Origin: UKL13-2 sp043744255
Lineage (GTDB): Bacteria; Pseudomonadota; Gammaproteobacteria; Burkholderiales; Usitatibacteraceae
Direction of reading: 5' to 3'
Length of the DNA stretch: 45,147 nucleotides
Assembly (NCBI GenBank): GCA_043744255.1
Contig: JAYTVA010000131.1
Location: forward strand, 1 to 45,147
The position numbers were made by a program, and so were the translations under genes. The notes beneath the pieces are model-generated. The model had not been told where the DNA came from, did no database searches, and saw only the letters and a program-made list of their open reading frames with translations. Of this stretch, positions 24,824-34,022 are shown in pieces; within the stretch, counting starts at the first letter, position 1; every line of letters starts with the position of its first letter.

Positions 24824-25831
24824 ATGAAAATCTCCGTCCTCGACCAATCCCCCGCCTCACTCGGCAAAAGCCAACACCTCGCGATCCGCGAATCTATCGC
24901 GCTTGCGCAACACTGCGACGCGCTCGGGTATCACCGCTACTGGGTGTCTGAACATCACAACAGCGATAGCATAGTCGGTACCGCGCCGGAGGTGTTGATG
25001 GCGGCGATTGCCGCGACCACGCCGCGCATTCGCATCGGCAGCGCGGGCGTGATGTTGCCGCATTACTCGGCGTTGAAGGTGGCCGAGCAGTTTCGGGTGT
25101 TGGAAGGCATTGCGCCGGGACGCATTGATCTCGGCGTCGGTCGTGCGCCGGGCTCGGACCGTGCGACGGCGATGGCGTTGAATCCCCATCAAAATGCGGT
25201 CGAAGATTTTCCGCAACAAATTTTGGATTTGTACGCGTGGGTGTCCGGGCAACCGTTGGCAGCGGGTCATGCGTATCGTGGTATCCAGGCACATCCGTTG
25301 GGGCCGACCACGCCGCAAATGTGGGTGCTGGGCTCATCGGATTACGGCGCGCAGCTCGCGGCTTATCTCGGTCTGCCCTATGCCTTCGCGTATTTTTTCA
25401 CGGATGGGCGCGGCGCCGAGCAGGCGCTCGATCTATATCGAAGCCTCTATCGTCCGAATGAATTAAATCCACAGGCGCAGGCAACGATTTGCGTGTGGGC
25501 GCTGGCCGCAGATACTGAAGCTGAAGCAAGGCAGTTATTGAAAACTCGCGAGCATTGGCGCGTCGGTTTCGAGAAGGGCTTGCGCACGCCGCTGGTCTCG
25601 CCCGCTGAAGCGGACGAGGCGTATGCGGGCTATGGCGCGGCCGAGCGGGCAACGATTGATGCGGTGCGTGCGAAGGCAATCGTGGGCACGTCTGAACAAG
25701 TGGCGACGAGGCTGAACGAACTCGCCGCTAAATTTCAGCTCGATGAAATCGTGATTAACACATGGACGCATGATCCGATTGCGCGGCAGTATTCGTATGC
25801 GTTGATTGCGGCAGCGTTTGCAATGCGGTGA
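24824..25831 (+). CDS. LLM-class flavin-dependent oxidoreductase (luciferase-like)
   Basis: A 335-residue protein of the bacterial luciferase-like monooxygenase family. Visible segments are MKISVLDQSPASLGKSQHLA, ALGYHRYWVSEHHNSDSIVG, RIRIGSAGVMLPHYSALKVA, FRVLEGIAPGRIDLGVGRAP, and QVATRLNELAAKFQLDEIVI near the C-terminus. This resembles the YhbW/MsnO8-like subgroup, FMN-dependent TIM-barrel enzymes. The substrate is unknown. The start at 24824 is the first ATG of the conserved N-terminus; no good ribosome site is seen. Cytoplasmic, monocistronic as far as the sequence shows. Confidence 0.9.
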   Translation: MKISVLDQSPASLGKSQHLAIRESIALAQHCDALGYHRYWVSEHHNSDSIVGTAPEVLMAAIAATTPRIRIGSAGVMLPHYSALKVAEQFRVLEGIAPGRIDLGVGRAPGSDRATAMALNPHQNAVEDFPQQILDLYAWVSGQPLAAGHAYRGIQAHPLGPTTPQMWVLGSSDYGAQLAAYLGLPYAFAYFFTDGRGAEQALDLYRSLYRPNELNPQAQATICVWALAADTEAEARQLLKTREHWRVGFEKGLRTPLVSPAEADEAYAGYGAAERATIDAVRAKAIVGTSEQVATRLNELAAKFQLDEIVINTWTHDPIARQYSYALIAAAFAMR

Positions 25832-26028
25832 TTTTTTTGTGCGGGATCAATCCGTTTTTGATGCTTGACTGAGCGCGATTGCAAACTTGATTTGGCAGCG
25901 ATTGGCTCGTAGAGGTGCAGTGTAAATGATTGGAAGTGCCCGTGGATAAAGGACTTTCAGCCACATCTAGATTGCGTCAAGCAAATCAGCATCGCGATCT
26001 AAGACTATTTGCTCGCGCCTCTGCACGC

Positions 26029-26505
26029 CTAGCCGAAGCCACGCGTCAACAGGGGAATCATGATCGCAGCGCCCATACCGATCACGAACATCACCACCGA
26101 TAACAAAGCGATGACGCCAGCAAGCCGCCAGAATTTTCGTTGGCTCTGGAGCGCGAGCTCCATCGCTTCCGCCGACCCGTCACGAAGAAGCCGCGAAATC
26201 GAACTACTGTATTTGACAAGGTAGTAACCCAGCGCGCCGTGGACCAGCGCAATCACCAAGTAAAGAGCGCCCGTCAGTACGCCGGCGCCCGCAGGAAGAC
26301 CCGTCTTGCCGCTGGTCACCATACTGCCTGCGACGACCATCGCGACGACCGCGAACGCGGTGAACGCAGCAGCAATGAACATCAGAATACCCACCAGCAA
26401 TCCCTGGCCTTTGGTTTTGCGCAGCGCTTCCAGCATCGGCGGGGTAATGCCACTGCCGCCTTGATGATCGAGAATGGCATTCAGTGGTGCGTATTCGTTG
26501 GGCAT
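26029..26505 (-). CDS. Small membrane protein with three TM segments
   Basis: A 158-residue protein. Transmembrane segments are predicted by hydrophobicity at about 36-60, 72-98 and 127-152. The segment between TM2 and TM3 is polar and helical (SSSISRLLRDGSAEAMELAL). The C-terminal part FWRLAGVIALLSVVMFVIGM resembles DUF5362-like proteins, but I do not claim a family. GGAG lies upstream of the ATG at 26505. It stands 44 nt downstream of the end of the DUF885 pseudogene's 3' side in convergent-free, same-strand context. Function unknown. Confidence 0.7.
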   Translation of the reverse strand: MPNEYAPLNAILDHQGGSGITPPMLEALRKTKGQGLLVGILMFIAAAFTAFAVVAMVVAGSMVTSGKTGLPAGAGVLTGALYLVIALVHGALGYYLVKYSSSISRLLRDGSAEAMELALQSQRKFWRLAGVIALLSVVMFVIGMGAAIMIPLLTRGFG

Positions 26506-26549
26506 AGCAGGTCTCCTGTTGTAGTGGAAATTCGGTGTCGCAAACTGGT

Positions 26550-28293
26550 TTATAGCTTCATCAACTCACGAACATATTTCGCCGCAATGGTGCCAAACGA
26601 AAACATGGTGTCGCGCATTTCTTTCAAGTTGCCCGCGCCGTGCTTCGCTTCAAAATCGCGGCGCAGACCAATCATTTCAGCCGTACCAAGGTAATAGGTC
26701 GAGAGCTGCGTGGCGGTCATGAGTGCGCGCCGCCATTTGGCCACCCCTATTTGCCCGCCGCCTCATGCTCTTCCTGAAATCCCTTGTTCATCATCAGCGC
26801 CATCGCTTCGGGTTCGCTAGTGCTCCCGGCGTGAATTTTCTGGTCGATGATCGCGTTGATGATGACGCGCAAATGCATTTTGAGTTGCTGCATTTTTACC
26901 AGCGCACCGCCATAGCCCGCTTCCACCATCATTTGCTCCGCGTACACCGCCCACCCTTCGGCAAACGTACCGCTACCGATGATGCGCCGCTCCAGCGTCC
27001 GCACCACGCCGCGATTTGCAATCACGCCCTGCACATAATGCCCCGGCATCGCTTCATGCACCGTTAACTCTTTGAGCATCGAACGATTGTCTTCGCGGTA
27101 GTACGATTCCACTTGCTGCGGCGTCCAGCTCGCGGGTGCTGGCGAGATAGCGTAAAACGTCTCGCCATTTTTTTCTAATGCACCCAGCGCATCGCAGTAC
27201 GCCATCGTCACGCCGCGCTGAAACTCCGGCATGACAATAATTTTTACCGGGTCACTCGGCAGCGTGAGCAGATTTTTCGCGCGGATAAACGCAGTCGCCT
27301 CGGCCAGATCCTGCTCCGCGAATTTGACCACGGTGCTGTTATTCGGCGCGGAGTCGCTGAGGCGCTGCAGCACGGCGCGTATCACCGCTTTACGATCAGT
27401 CGGCACTTTGTCGGTAAACATCTGTCGATACAGTGGCAGCGCGGTTTCAACCATCGCCGCCTGGGTCGCAAGTAAATCGGGTTCCGCAAGCCGCAGCAAG
27501 TCTGCGGGCGCGATGTCGGATTCCAGCGCGTACGCAATCGCTTGGCGTAGTTCGCGACACCCATGCGCGGGTCGCGTGTGGAGCGCGGCAGCAAATCATC
27601 TTTCAACCATTTGCCGTGAGCCTCAAGTGCCGTAATCGCGCGTGCGCGCGTCACCGCGAGTTTCGACTGCATCGCCGGTGCCGATTGCAGATGGAAATCG
27701 AGTGCATTTTTTAGCAGCGAAACCGCGTCTTCGTTTTGCTGAATGGCGGTCTCGGTAAAAATGCGTGGCGGAATTTTTAGGTTCGCTTTGGCAGCCGCCA
27801 GTCTGCCGGGAACCGCGCCCAGCCTCGCGTTCACGGCATTGAGCCTAGCTGCAAGCGGCGCAAAATCACGCGCCAGCAACAAATAAATTCCGTTCGCCGG
27901 GTTGTACAGCAGCGGATCCCACTCGAAGTCCTTGATGGTTTCAAGCGTCAACAAATTGTTTTCCAAATCCGCGCGCAGGATGCGGTAATCAACGTGCTGC
28001 GGTGGTGACAGTTGCGCGACTGGAAACCCATCAAGTGCCTTCAGCGTTTCGCGGAACAGCTTCACGTCAGCGGCAAAACCCTTTACCGAAAGATCGTTGC
28101 CGCGACGGTCGAAGCGATGGTCGCCAAGTTGCGTGGCAGCTTCAGGATGCGATGCAAGGTAACGCTCGACGTATCGCGCGGCGAATTTTTCGAATTGTTG
28201 GTCGGCGTTCGGGGCGGCAGCCGCGAACGCCGAGATAGACAAACTGACGGCAAGCAAGCCAGTGCGAATGACAAGGTGGGTGACACGTAACAT
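26550..28293 (-). pseudogene. DUF885 metallopeptidase-like gene broken by two frame changes
   Basis: Three consecutive frames encode one DUF885 protein. Part 1 (28293 to about 27540) has a signal peptide (MLRVTHLVIRTGLLAVSLSI) and the N-terminal domain. Part 2 (about 27540-26747) carries HEAMPGHYVQ, the HExxxGH-type metal motif, and GTFAEGWAVYAEQMMVEAGY. Part 3 (to 26550) carries KWRRALMTATQLSTYYLG and the C-terminus. The first break is a one-base loss near 27540 (GCCAAGCG-ATTGCG). The second is a 14-bp insertion near 26745 (TAGGGGTGGCCAAA between GGCAAA and TGGCGG) that introduces a stop. The intact protein would be a secreted peptidase-like enzyme of about 580 residues. Sequencing error could explain the first but hardly the second. 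Confidence 0.85.
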
Positions 28294-28395
28294 GGCGACG
28301 ATCTTCGGCGAGAAGAGAGGCCGCATGATCGGTCGCAAAACTGCCGCGTCCACCTGCGCTCATGCTGCGTCTCGCGGTGCGTGGCGGTGAACGTG

Positions 28396-29307
28396 TTACA
28401 GCACCACGCCAGTGTCTGCCTCAACCACCTTTACTCCCCACACCTCGCCCAGCAGCGGCAACAGCGCCCGTATCACCGGGTCATCCTCGCGATTGCGCAG
28501 GTAGATGAACCAGAGCGTGGAGGGCAGGCGGATGTCTTTCCAGACGCAGACTTCACCCGCGGCAACTTTTTCCATCGCCAAGTCCTCGCGCATGAGTGCG
28601 ATACCAACACCGGACACGACGAGCGAGCTGACCACTGCTTCCTGATCGGCTTCGATAACTTTGCTGGGCTTAACGCCGTGTTTACTAAGGATGGCGTGCG
28701 CGAGTTTGTGGTGAGTGCTGATGGCGGGCGGGATGATCCATTGCATATCAGCGATTTCGCGCCAGTCGGCACTTTTAATCTGCGAACACCAGTCAGCGGG
28801 GCCGACAATCCGGTAGACCACTTCGCGCAGCGCCAGACCGGCAACATCGTCGTGGTGCAGTTCGCCGTAGTAGAAACTCGCGTCAAGTTCGCCTGCGGCC
28901 ACGCTTTCGAGCGCAGCGCCGGTGACCTCCTGTTGCAATTCAAGTTCCAGCAACGGAAACCGCGATAACGCCTCGCTCATGAATTGGCCGAGGCGGATAA
29001 ATTCGGGGTCGCTCAAGGTGCCGATGCGCGCCTTGCCGGCGACAGCCCCCTTGAGAAATTTTGCATCGCGCAGCAACGCCGCTGCCGCGGCCAACACATA
29101 GCCAGCATCGATCAACACTTTTTTGCCCGCTGCTGTCGGCACCATGCCATTCGGCGTGCGCTCAAACAAGGCGAGATCGAGCTCGTCTTCGAGCGCCTTG
29201 AGTTGCGCGCTCAATGCGGGCTGGCTGATGTGCAGTTTTTCGGCCGCGCGCGTGAGTTGCCCGGCTTCGGCAATCGCAACCAGCCCGCGTAGTTGATACA
29301 GCTCCAT
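28396..29307 (-). CDS. LysR-family transcriptional regulator
   Basis: A 303-residue protein. The N-terminal winged helix-turn-helix reads MELYQLRGLVAIAEAGQLTR, AAEKLHISQPALSAQLKALE, DELDLALFERTPNGM, all typical of LysR. The effector-binding domain follows from about residue 90 (KARIGTLSDPEFIRLGQFMS). The start at 29307 has GGAGAAGG upstream and begins the family N-terminus exactly. It is divergent from two very small genes (29496 and 29796); the 188-bp intergenic region is AT-rich and has a LysR-type dyad. The ligand is unknown. Confidence 0.92.
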   Translation of the reverse strand: MELYQLRGLVAIAEAGQLTRAAEKLHISQPALSAQLKALEDELDLALFERTPNGMVPTAAGKKVLIDAGYVLAAAAALLRDAKFLKGAVAGKARIGTLSDPEFIRLGQFMSEALSRFPLLELELQQEVTGAALESVAAGELDASFYYGELHHDDVAGLALREVVYRIVGPADWCSQIKSADWREIADMQWIIPPAISTHHKLAHAILSKHGVKPSKVIEADQEAVVSSLVVSGVGIALMREDLAMEKVAAGEVCVWKDIRLPSTLWFIYLRNREDDPVIRALLPLLGEVWGVKVVEADTGVVL

Positions 29308-29339
29308 GGTGAAACCTTCTCCGCAAAGATATGACAACT

Positions 29340-29440
29340 TTTCACAATTGCTGCAAAGCAACAATTCTACATAGCAATATAACTATATTTGATGACGTCA
29401 ATCCAAACATACGATTAGATTTCATTGTACGACGACCTTA
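29340..29440. promoter_or_regulatory. AT-rich divergent control region with LysR-type dyad
   Basis: Between the LysR gene and the small gene at 29496 the DNA is clearly more AT-rich than its surroundings. It includes TTGCT-GCAA-AGCAA (29348-29361), a dyad fitting the T-N11-A form of LysR sites, and AATATAACTATATTTGATG around 29383-29400. It probably holds the promoters of both sides and LysR autoregulation. Inferred from position and motif only. Confidence 0.5.
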
Positions 29441-29495
29441 TCGTGTATTTGTGCAACGCAACAAACAGTCCGCACAAATGAATTGGAGTCTGACC

Positions 29496-29684
29496 GTGAA
29501 TACCTACCCCGCCGACCTGAAATTGACCGACGACCTAGAACGTGACCTGATGCAACACGAGATCAACGCCCGCAGCTCGCACCGCCTGCCCGACGTGTCG
29601 CCACAGTGGATCGAAGCTGCGATCACGGTCGCGATGATTGCCATCGCGCTGGCGTCGGCTTACCTGATTTTGCGCTTGGCTTAA
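29496..29684 (+). CDS. Small single-TM protein, 62 aa
   Basis: A 62-residue protein with a polar, charged N-terminal half (DLKLTDDLERDLMQHEINAR) and one C-terminal transmembrane helix (WIEAAITVAMIAIALASAYL), giving a tail-anchored topology. The start is GTG at 29496 because GGAG (29485-29488) lies 7 nt upstream; an in-frame ATG at 29478 has no such site. It is the first gene opposite the LysR regulator and probably its target. Family not recognised; function unknown. Confidence 0.6.
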   Translation: MNTYPADLKLTDDLERDLMQHEINARSSHRLPDVSPQWIEAAITVAMIAIALASAYLILRLA

Positions 29685-29795
29685 TGCGAGGCGTCCTGAG
29701 GGCTTAACGGAATTGATGCTCAATGTTTTACCGCAGTACCAGGAAGCGCGCTACCCGTGCGTGACCTGTTTTCTTCCACACGATGGAGGTTTCAA

Positions 29796-30029
29796 ATGAA
29801 CAGCAATCATCTTAGCCGCAACTCAACATCCGACCTTATTCGCGCTGCACGTTTGGAACACAGCGCCGCACTGGGAGAATTGATCGCCGACGGCATCGTT
29901 GCAACATGGAATGGCAGCAAGCGCGCCGCGCATTGGCTCACGCAACTGGTACATCGCGAGCCGCACGGTAGGCACCCGCTGCCGCTGCCAAGCCCGTTCC
30001 TGCCGCGCACGAATTCGGTGTCACGCTAA
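29796..30029 (+). CDS. Small basic protein, 77 aa, unknown
   Basis: A 77-residue protein with a helical N-terminal part (STSDLIRAARLEHSAALGEL IADGI split here into two helices), a Trp-containing middle (ATWNGSKRAAHWLTQLVHRE) and a basic, Pro-rich tail. GGAGGT precedes the ATG at a good distance. It follows the single-TM gene by 111 nt and is closed by the strong terminator at 30077, so both small genes form one unit. Not recognised as any named family; it recalls the small basic YjiS-like proteins in size only. Confidence 0.6.
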   Translation: MNSNHLSRNSTSDLIRAARLEHSAALGELIADGIVATWNGSKRAAHWLTQLVHREPHGRHPLPLPSPFLPRTNSVSR

Positions 30030-30076
30030 CTGACACCGCCACGTCTCCTCCTCCGCGCCTCATTGCGCGGATTCAG

Positions 30077-30103
30077 CTCGCGGCTCACGCCGCGAGTTTT
30101 TTT
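30077..30103 (+). terminator. Rho-independent terminator of the small-gene unit
   Basis: CTCGCGGC-TCAC-GCCGCGAG (30077-30096) forms a perfect 8-bp stem followed by T7. It ends the unit 29496-30029 and separates it from the GNAT gene. Confidence 0.9.
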
Positions 30104-30168
30104 CTTCGTTACCATCTGCTGCCCACCTTTGGTGGTGCGGCGGGCAACGACCGAACAGGAGAATACAA

Positions 30169-30732
30169 ATGACTCATTCGATATATCGACTCGACCGCTC
30201 ACACCTCGCGGCGATCCACGCGCACTTCGATGCGCTCGGCGACGACGAGACCCGCCTGCGTTTTGGCAGCTTTCGCGACACCCTTTTGCGCCATGCGTAT
30301 GTTGATAGCATCCCGTTCGAACGCGATAGCGTGTTTGGTGTGTACGCCAATGACCTCACCCTCGTCGGCATCGCCCATCTGGCCTGTCTCGACGGTACTT
30401 CTGAACTGGGTTTGAGTGTGCTTGGCGCGTATCAGGGACGCGGCATCGCCACCGCCCTATTCAATCGCGCGATCGTGCGGGCGCGCAACCTCAATATCCG
30501 CAAACTCACCATGCATTGTCTCCCACACAACAGCGCGATGATGCACATTGCTCACACGGCGGGTATGAAGGTGGTGACCGCAGATGGCGGTACCAATGCG
30601 TATCTCGAATTACCGCCGGGCAATTTGTTCACGTTTGAACAGGACGCCACCGAGCAAGGCTTGGCGGCGTTCGATTGGGTGGTCAAGGCGAGTCTCGAGT
30701 CGCAACGGCAATTCATGGAATTGATTCGTTGA
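30169..30732 (+). CDS. GNAT-family N-acetyltransferase
   Basis: A 187-residue protein with the acetyl-CoA binding fold. Strand beta-4 lies around SELGLSVLGAYQGRGIATAL; the Q/R-x-x-G-x-G/A loop is QGRGIA. NIRKLTMHCLPHNSAMMHIA and HTAGMKVV follow the usual motif B. The C-terminal ~45 residues are an extra helix-rich tail. CAGGAG precedes the ATG. Substrate unknown. It is preceded by a terminator and followed by a 118-nt gap, so it appears to be a single-gene unit. Confidence 0.88.
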   Translation: MTHSIYRLDRSHLAAIHAHFDALGDDETRLRFGSFRDTLLRHAYVDSIPFERDSVFGVYANDLTLVGIAHLACLDGTSELGLSVLGAYQGRGIATALFNRAIVRARNLNIRKLTMHCLPHNSAMMHIAHTAGMKVVTADGGTNAYLELPPGNLFTFEQDATEQGLAAFDWVVKASLESQRQFMELIR

Positions 30733-30850
30733 CCGTTCGTTGACCATTCGTTGAACTCTTGTCTGCCACCGCGCGCCCCCTAATCACGGGATAGACAGCA
30801 CGCACAGGGAAGCGTAAGTTGGACAGATCGATGTTCAGCGAGGGTTTGCC

Positions 30851-33184
30851 ATGCCCGATACGGTATCCGGTTCGCCCAAAAAATTGCTCGATCCTATCGC
30901 CATCATCGCCATTCACGGCGTGGGGAATCAGGAGCAGCACGAGACCGCGCGCGCCATCGCCGCGCTTATGCAGCGCGACCACACTAATAGCGCAGCCCGC
31001 GTCTCGTACTCCAGTTTTGAGGAGCGCGACATGGTGCTGCCCGTGGTACCGATCAAAGATGAGCTGGGTCTTGATCAGCCTGCGGTATCGCCGCCGACCT
31101 GGTCGATCCCTACTTCCGAGTTTCTCAAAACCGGGCAAATGCGCATACCACGCGCTGACGAGGGCGAGCCAACGGTTGATGTCGCGTTTACCCGCGCGTG
31201 CGTGAACGTGTACGACGCGCGGCAGCACTCGCAAAGTTACCAGACGCTGGCGCTGGAAGGCACACGGCATGAGACCGGCAAGCCCGATCAGCCGGTGCAC
31301 ATTTTTGAAATGTATTGGGGCGATCTTTCCCGCATGGGCAATGCGTGGATCGCCGTGTTGGGCGAGTTGTATCAATTGCTGCTGCATGCCGGCAGCATCG
31401 CGCGCATTACGGCGGAACTGCAGGCTGCAACTGCCGCAGCGAATGGCGTCAAACATCCACTGCTTGGATTGCTAAAGGCATTTCGCTGGGTGGTTGCGGG
31501 CGCAGTCTGGCTCTTGACGGTGCCACTGGTCGCTGCCAACGTGGTACTGCTCGCGGTCGCTATGACGGTGTTGCCAATGGCAGCAACACGTTTTGGCGAA
31601 AGTCGATTTGCGCCCGCCGCCGGATTCGTGCTCGCGGCGTTACTCGCCTACGTCGTGTTCTTCACGCTACGCATCTACAACGCACGCCGACCGGGCGTGC
31701 TGGCATGGGCGATGTGCATGATGGTGATCGCGGCGATGGCGGCGGTAGGCAGTATTTTTTTTGACAGCGACTACCGAACAACGGTGCTGCGTAGCGTCGA
31801 AATTGTCTTCACGCTGATGTGGCCGATGACCGTCCTTCTCGTCAAGCTATTGGTATTGGCGATCATCTTCGCGATCTGGAGTATCGCATTCAAGCATCAA
31901 GCGGGCGCACGCGCCGCCGCCATTCCGCAAGGGGTTCTGACTGCCACCGTCTCGTTGATCGTACCGCTGGCGCTATCCTGCGCGGTGACGCTGATGTTGT
32001 GGGCAGGTGCGTCAGTTGCGTTCAAGTCGGCGCTACAAGGAATCGCGTACACATCGTTGCTGCCCGATCTGTTATACCAATTGCCCGAAGCCCTGCAGCC
32101 GAATCGCTGGCCTTCCACGCGCTTCGACAATACGCAGCGCGGATTCGTTGATTTCCTGCTCGCGCACGGCGGCAGCGAAGCCCTCAACTGGTTGATCGCA
32201 GGCTTAGGCTTGGCATTGGCCGCACTCGTCATTGGCACGGCGCTGTCGATCCGGCATGAATTACTGCCCCTGCGGCCAGACAAAGCGAAATTGGGGTGGC
32301 GCATGGCGCTCAGCGGTCGTTGGTTAAACGCAGGGCTGACGTGGATACCGCTGATTGGCCTGGTGTGTTTGATACTGCTTGGCGGGTTGGCGATGTGGCT
32401 CCCGCTGTCGGGATTTTGTCATGACCGCTACGCGCCCTTCTGGTGCAGCAATGATCTGGCACGCAATGCGGGGCTGGTCGTCACCACCTCGTCCGCTGGC
32501 TTGTTGGCGGTCGCGGGCGCGTACGGCAGGAGTCTTGCCGCGTTGCGACCCGGCATTGATCTCGCACTCGATGTCGATAACTGGCTGCGCGAACGTCCGC
32601 GCTTTTCCAATCCGCGCGCACAAATTCTCAGCCGTTATCTGGCGCTGTTCAAACATTTGCACGCGCACGGATATCGCGAAATCGTGATCGTGGCACATAG
32701 CCAAGGTACGGTCATCACCGCCGATTTTTTGCGGCTGCTAAAACACTTTCACTGGCACGATGGATTGAAGATTCGCTTGTTCACCGTCGGCAGCCCGTTG
32801 CGGCAACTCTATGCGGAGCGCTTTCCCGATCTCTATGGCTGGGTGACCGAGCAAGGTGGGCCCGAGCCCGACAAATTGTATGGCGTACAGCTCTGGCTCA
32901 ATGGCTATCGCACGGGTGATTACGTTGGCCGCGCGCTGTGGGAAGACCTAATTGCGAAGCCGAATTTTCGCTACGGGCCAGAGCCCCGCGCACTGATCGC
33001 ATCAACCATGATCGCACGTGGCAATCACGCCGAATTCAGCCTCGGCGCAGGGGCGCATACACACTACTTCGATTACACCGCACCGATGGTCGCGAGCGCA
33101 ATTGATGGCTTGGTCGCGACCCGTTGGGATGGCGGCGGGACACTGCTTTCGCTGACGGAACGATTGAAGAAACTGTCGGTCTAA
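30851..33184 (+). CDS. Large membrane protein with split alpha/beta-hydrolase motifs
   Basis: A 777-residue protein. The N-terminus has a hydrolase strand plus oxyanion-type motif IAIIAIHGVGNQEQHE (His22). The nucleophile elbow appears only at VIVAHSQGTVITADFLRLL (AHSQG, Ser617). Between them lie about eight hydrophobic segments (roughly 215-240, 256-276, 284-305, 318-350, 363-390, 445-470, 497-520, 537-560). The C-terminal part contains GSPLRQLYAERFPDLYGW and a possible catalytic His in AHTHYF. The topology suggests a membrane-embedded insertion in a lipase-like fold. A role in lipid or envelope metabolism is a guess. GAGGG precedes the ATG. A second hydrolase of similar type is encoded at 36148-37338. 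Confidence 0.75.
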   Translation: MPDTVSGSPKKLLDPIAIIAIHGVGNQEQHETARAIAALMQRDHTNSAARVSYSSFEERDMVLPVVPIKDELGLDQPAVSPPTWSIPTSEFLKTGQMRIPRADEGEPTVDVAFTRACVNVYDARQHSQSYQTLALEGTRHETGKPDQPVHIFEMYWGDLSRMGNAWIAVLGELYQLLLHAGSIARITAELQAATAAANGVKHPLLGLLKAFRWVVAGAVWLLTVPLVAANVVLLAVAMTVLPMAATRFGESRFAPAAGFVLAALLAYVVFFTLRIYNARRPGVLAWAMCMMVIAAMAAVGSIFFDSDYRTTVLRSVEIVFTLMWPMTVLLVKLLVLAIIFAIWSIAFKHQAGARAAAIPQGVLTATVSLIVPLALSCAVTLMLWAGASVAFKSALQGIAYTSLLPDLLYQLPEALQPNRWPSTRFDNTQRGFVDFLLAHGGSEALNWLIAGLGLALAALVIGTALSIRHELLPLRPDKAKLGWRMALSGRWLNAGLTWIPLIGLVCLILLGGLAMWLPLSGFCHDRYAPFWCSNDLARNAGLVVTTSSAGLLAVAGAYGRSLAALRPGIDLALDVDNWLRERPRFSNPRAQILSRYLALFKHLHAHGYREIVIVAHSQGTVITADFLRLLKHFHWHDGLKIRLFTVGSPLRQLYAERFPDLYGWVTEQGGPEPDKLYGVQLWLNGYRTGDYVGRALWEDLIAKPNFRYGPEPRALIASTMIARGNHAEFSLGAGAHTHYFDYTAPMVASAIDGLVATRWDGGGTLLSLTERLKKLSV

Positions 33185-33225
33185 TGTCACGTTGCGGCGC
33201 GGTTTGGGACGGTGTTGACGCGCTG

Positions 33226-33993
33226 CTACTGCACCCATTTCAATTCGCGTGCCGTGGCCGCGCCGACGCGGCATTGCGTTAGTTCATCGGGAATCTCTGC
33301 GCGCGCATCGCTCACGGGGATGCGGCCTGCCATGAGTTCCGCGAATTCCTGCGGCAGACGCGGACTCTTTTCCGGCTCGGCAAATCCAGCAGGGAACAAC
33401 GGTAGCGTTGTCTGCAAATCGTACTTGTCGGTGGCCCCCAAGGTGTGCAGCATCTCGTGCGCGAGCACCACGTTGTTGCTCCCAGTTTGACGCGCTGCGG
33501 CGAATACATTCGCCACCCCTAGCATGCCCTTTTCCAGACCCAGCGAGTGCGCCAATTGGGGCGTGCGCGCCGGGTCGTGATAAAGCGCGAACAAACGAAT
33601 GTTTGGCTTGGTGCCTGCGAACTGATCATGCCGCCACGCCCAATAACGTAGCTTCAAACTCCACGCCATCACCGAAACGACATTGCCGCCAAACGGTGGC
33701 GCCGGCGGCATCGCCTCTACCTCCGGTGCCAGCCACACCTGCACGGGCGCATTGCTAGCAACACCGTAGCGTTGCGCTTCATCACGCATCATGATGGCGA
33801 TGGGCTGAAAGGCTTCCTGACGCAAACCCGCAAGGTAGGTCCGCGTGGCGTCGGACTGGTCGGCGTTGATCGGATAGATCACGACATCAAGCGTGCGATC
33901 CCACGTCAACGCGCGGTATTTGGTCATCCACGTTGCACCCGCAACGGTGACGAGGACAGCAAGCAGGATGGTGACGCGGAGTGCTTTGAACAT
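33226..33993 (-). CDS. Membrane-anchored metzincin-like metalloprotease
   Basis: A 255-residue protein. An N-terminal hydrophobic segment (FKALRVTILLAVLVTVAGAT) acts as signal anchor. The motif HEMLHTLGATDKYD contains HExxHxxGxxD, the extended zinc site of metzincin peptidases, followed by a structured C-terminus with PRLPQEFAELMAGRI. The start at 33993 is preferred because it gives a normal anchor; longer frames add a Cys-rich segment with no ribosome site. It lies 29 nt behind the DsbA-like gene on the same strand and is convergent with the 777-aa gene. Substrate unknown. Confidence 0.75.
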   Translation of the reverse strand: MFKALRVTILLAVLVTVAGATWMTKYRALTWDRTLDVVIYPINADQSDATRTYLAGLRQEAFQPIAIMMRDEAQRYGVASNAPVQVWLAPEVEAMPPAPPFGGNVVSVMAWSLKLRYWAWRHDQFAGTKPNIRLFALYHDPARTPQLAHSLGLEKGMLGVANVFAAARQTGSNNVVLAHEMLHTLGATDKYDLQTTLPLFPAGFAEPEKSPRLPQEFAELMAGRIPVSDARAEIPDELTQCRVGAATARELKWVQ

Positions 33994-34022
33994 GGGGCGA
34001 ATGGCGCGCGGCAGCGGATGAA

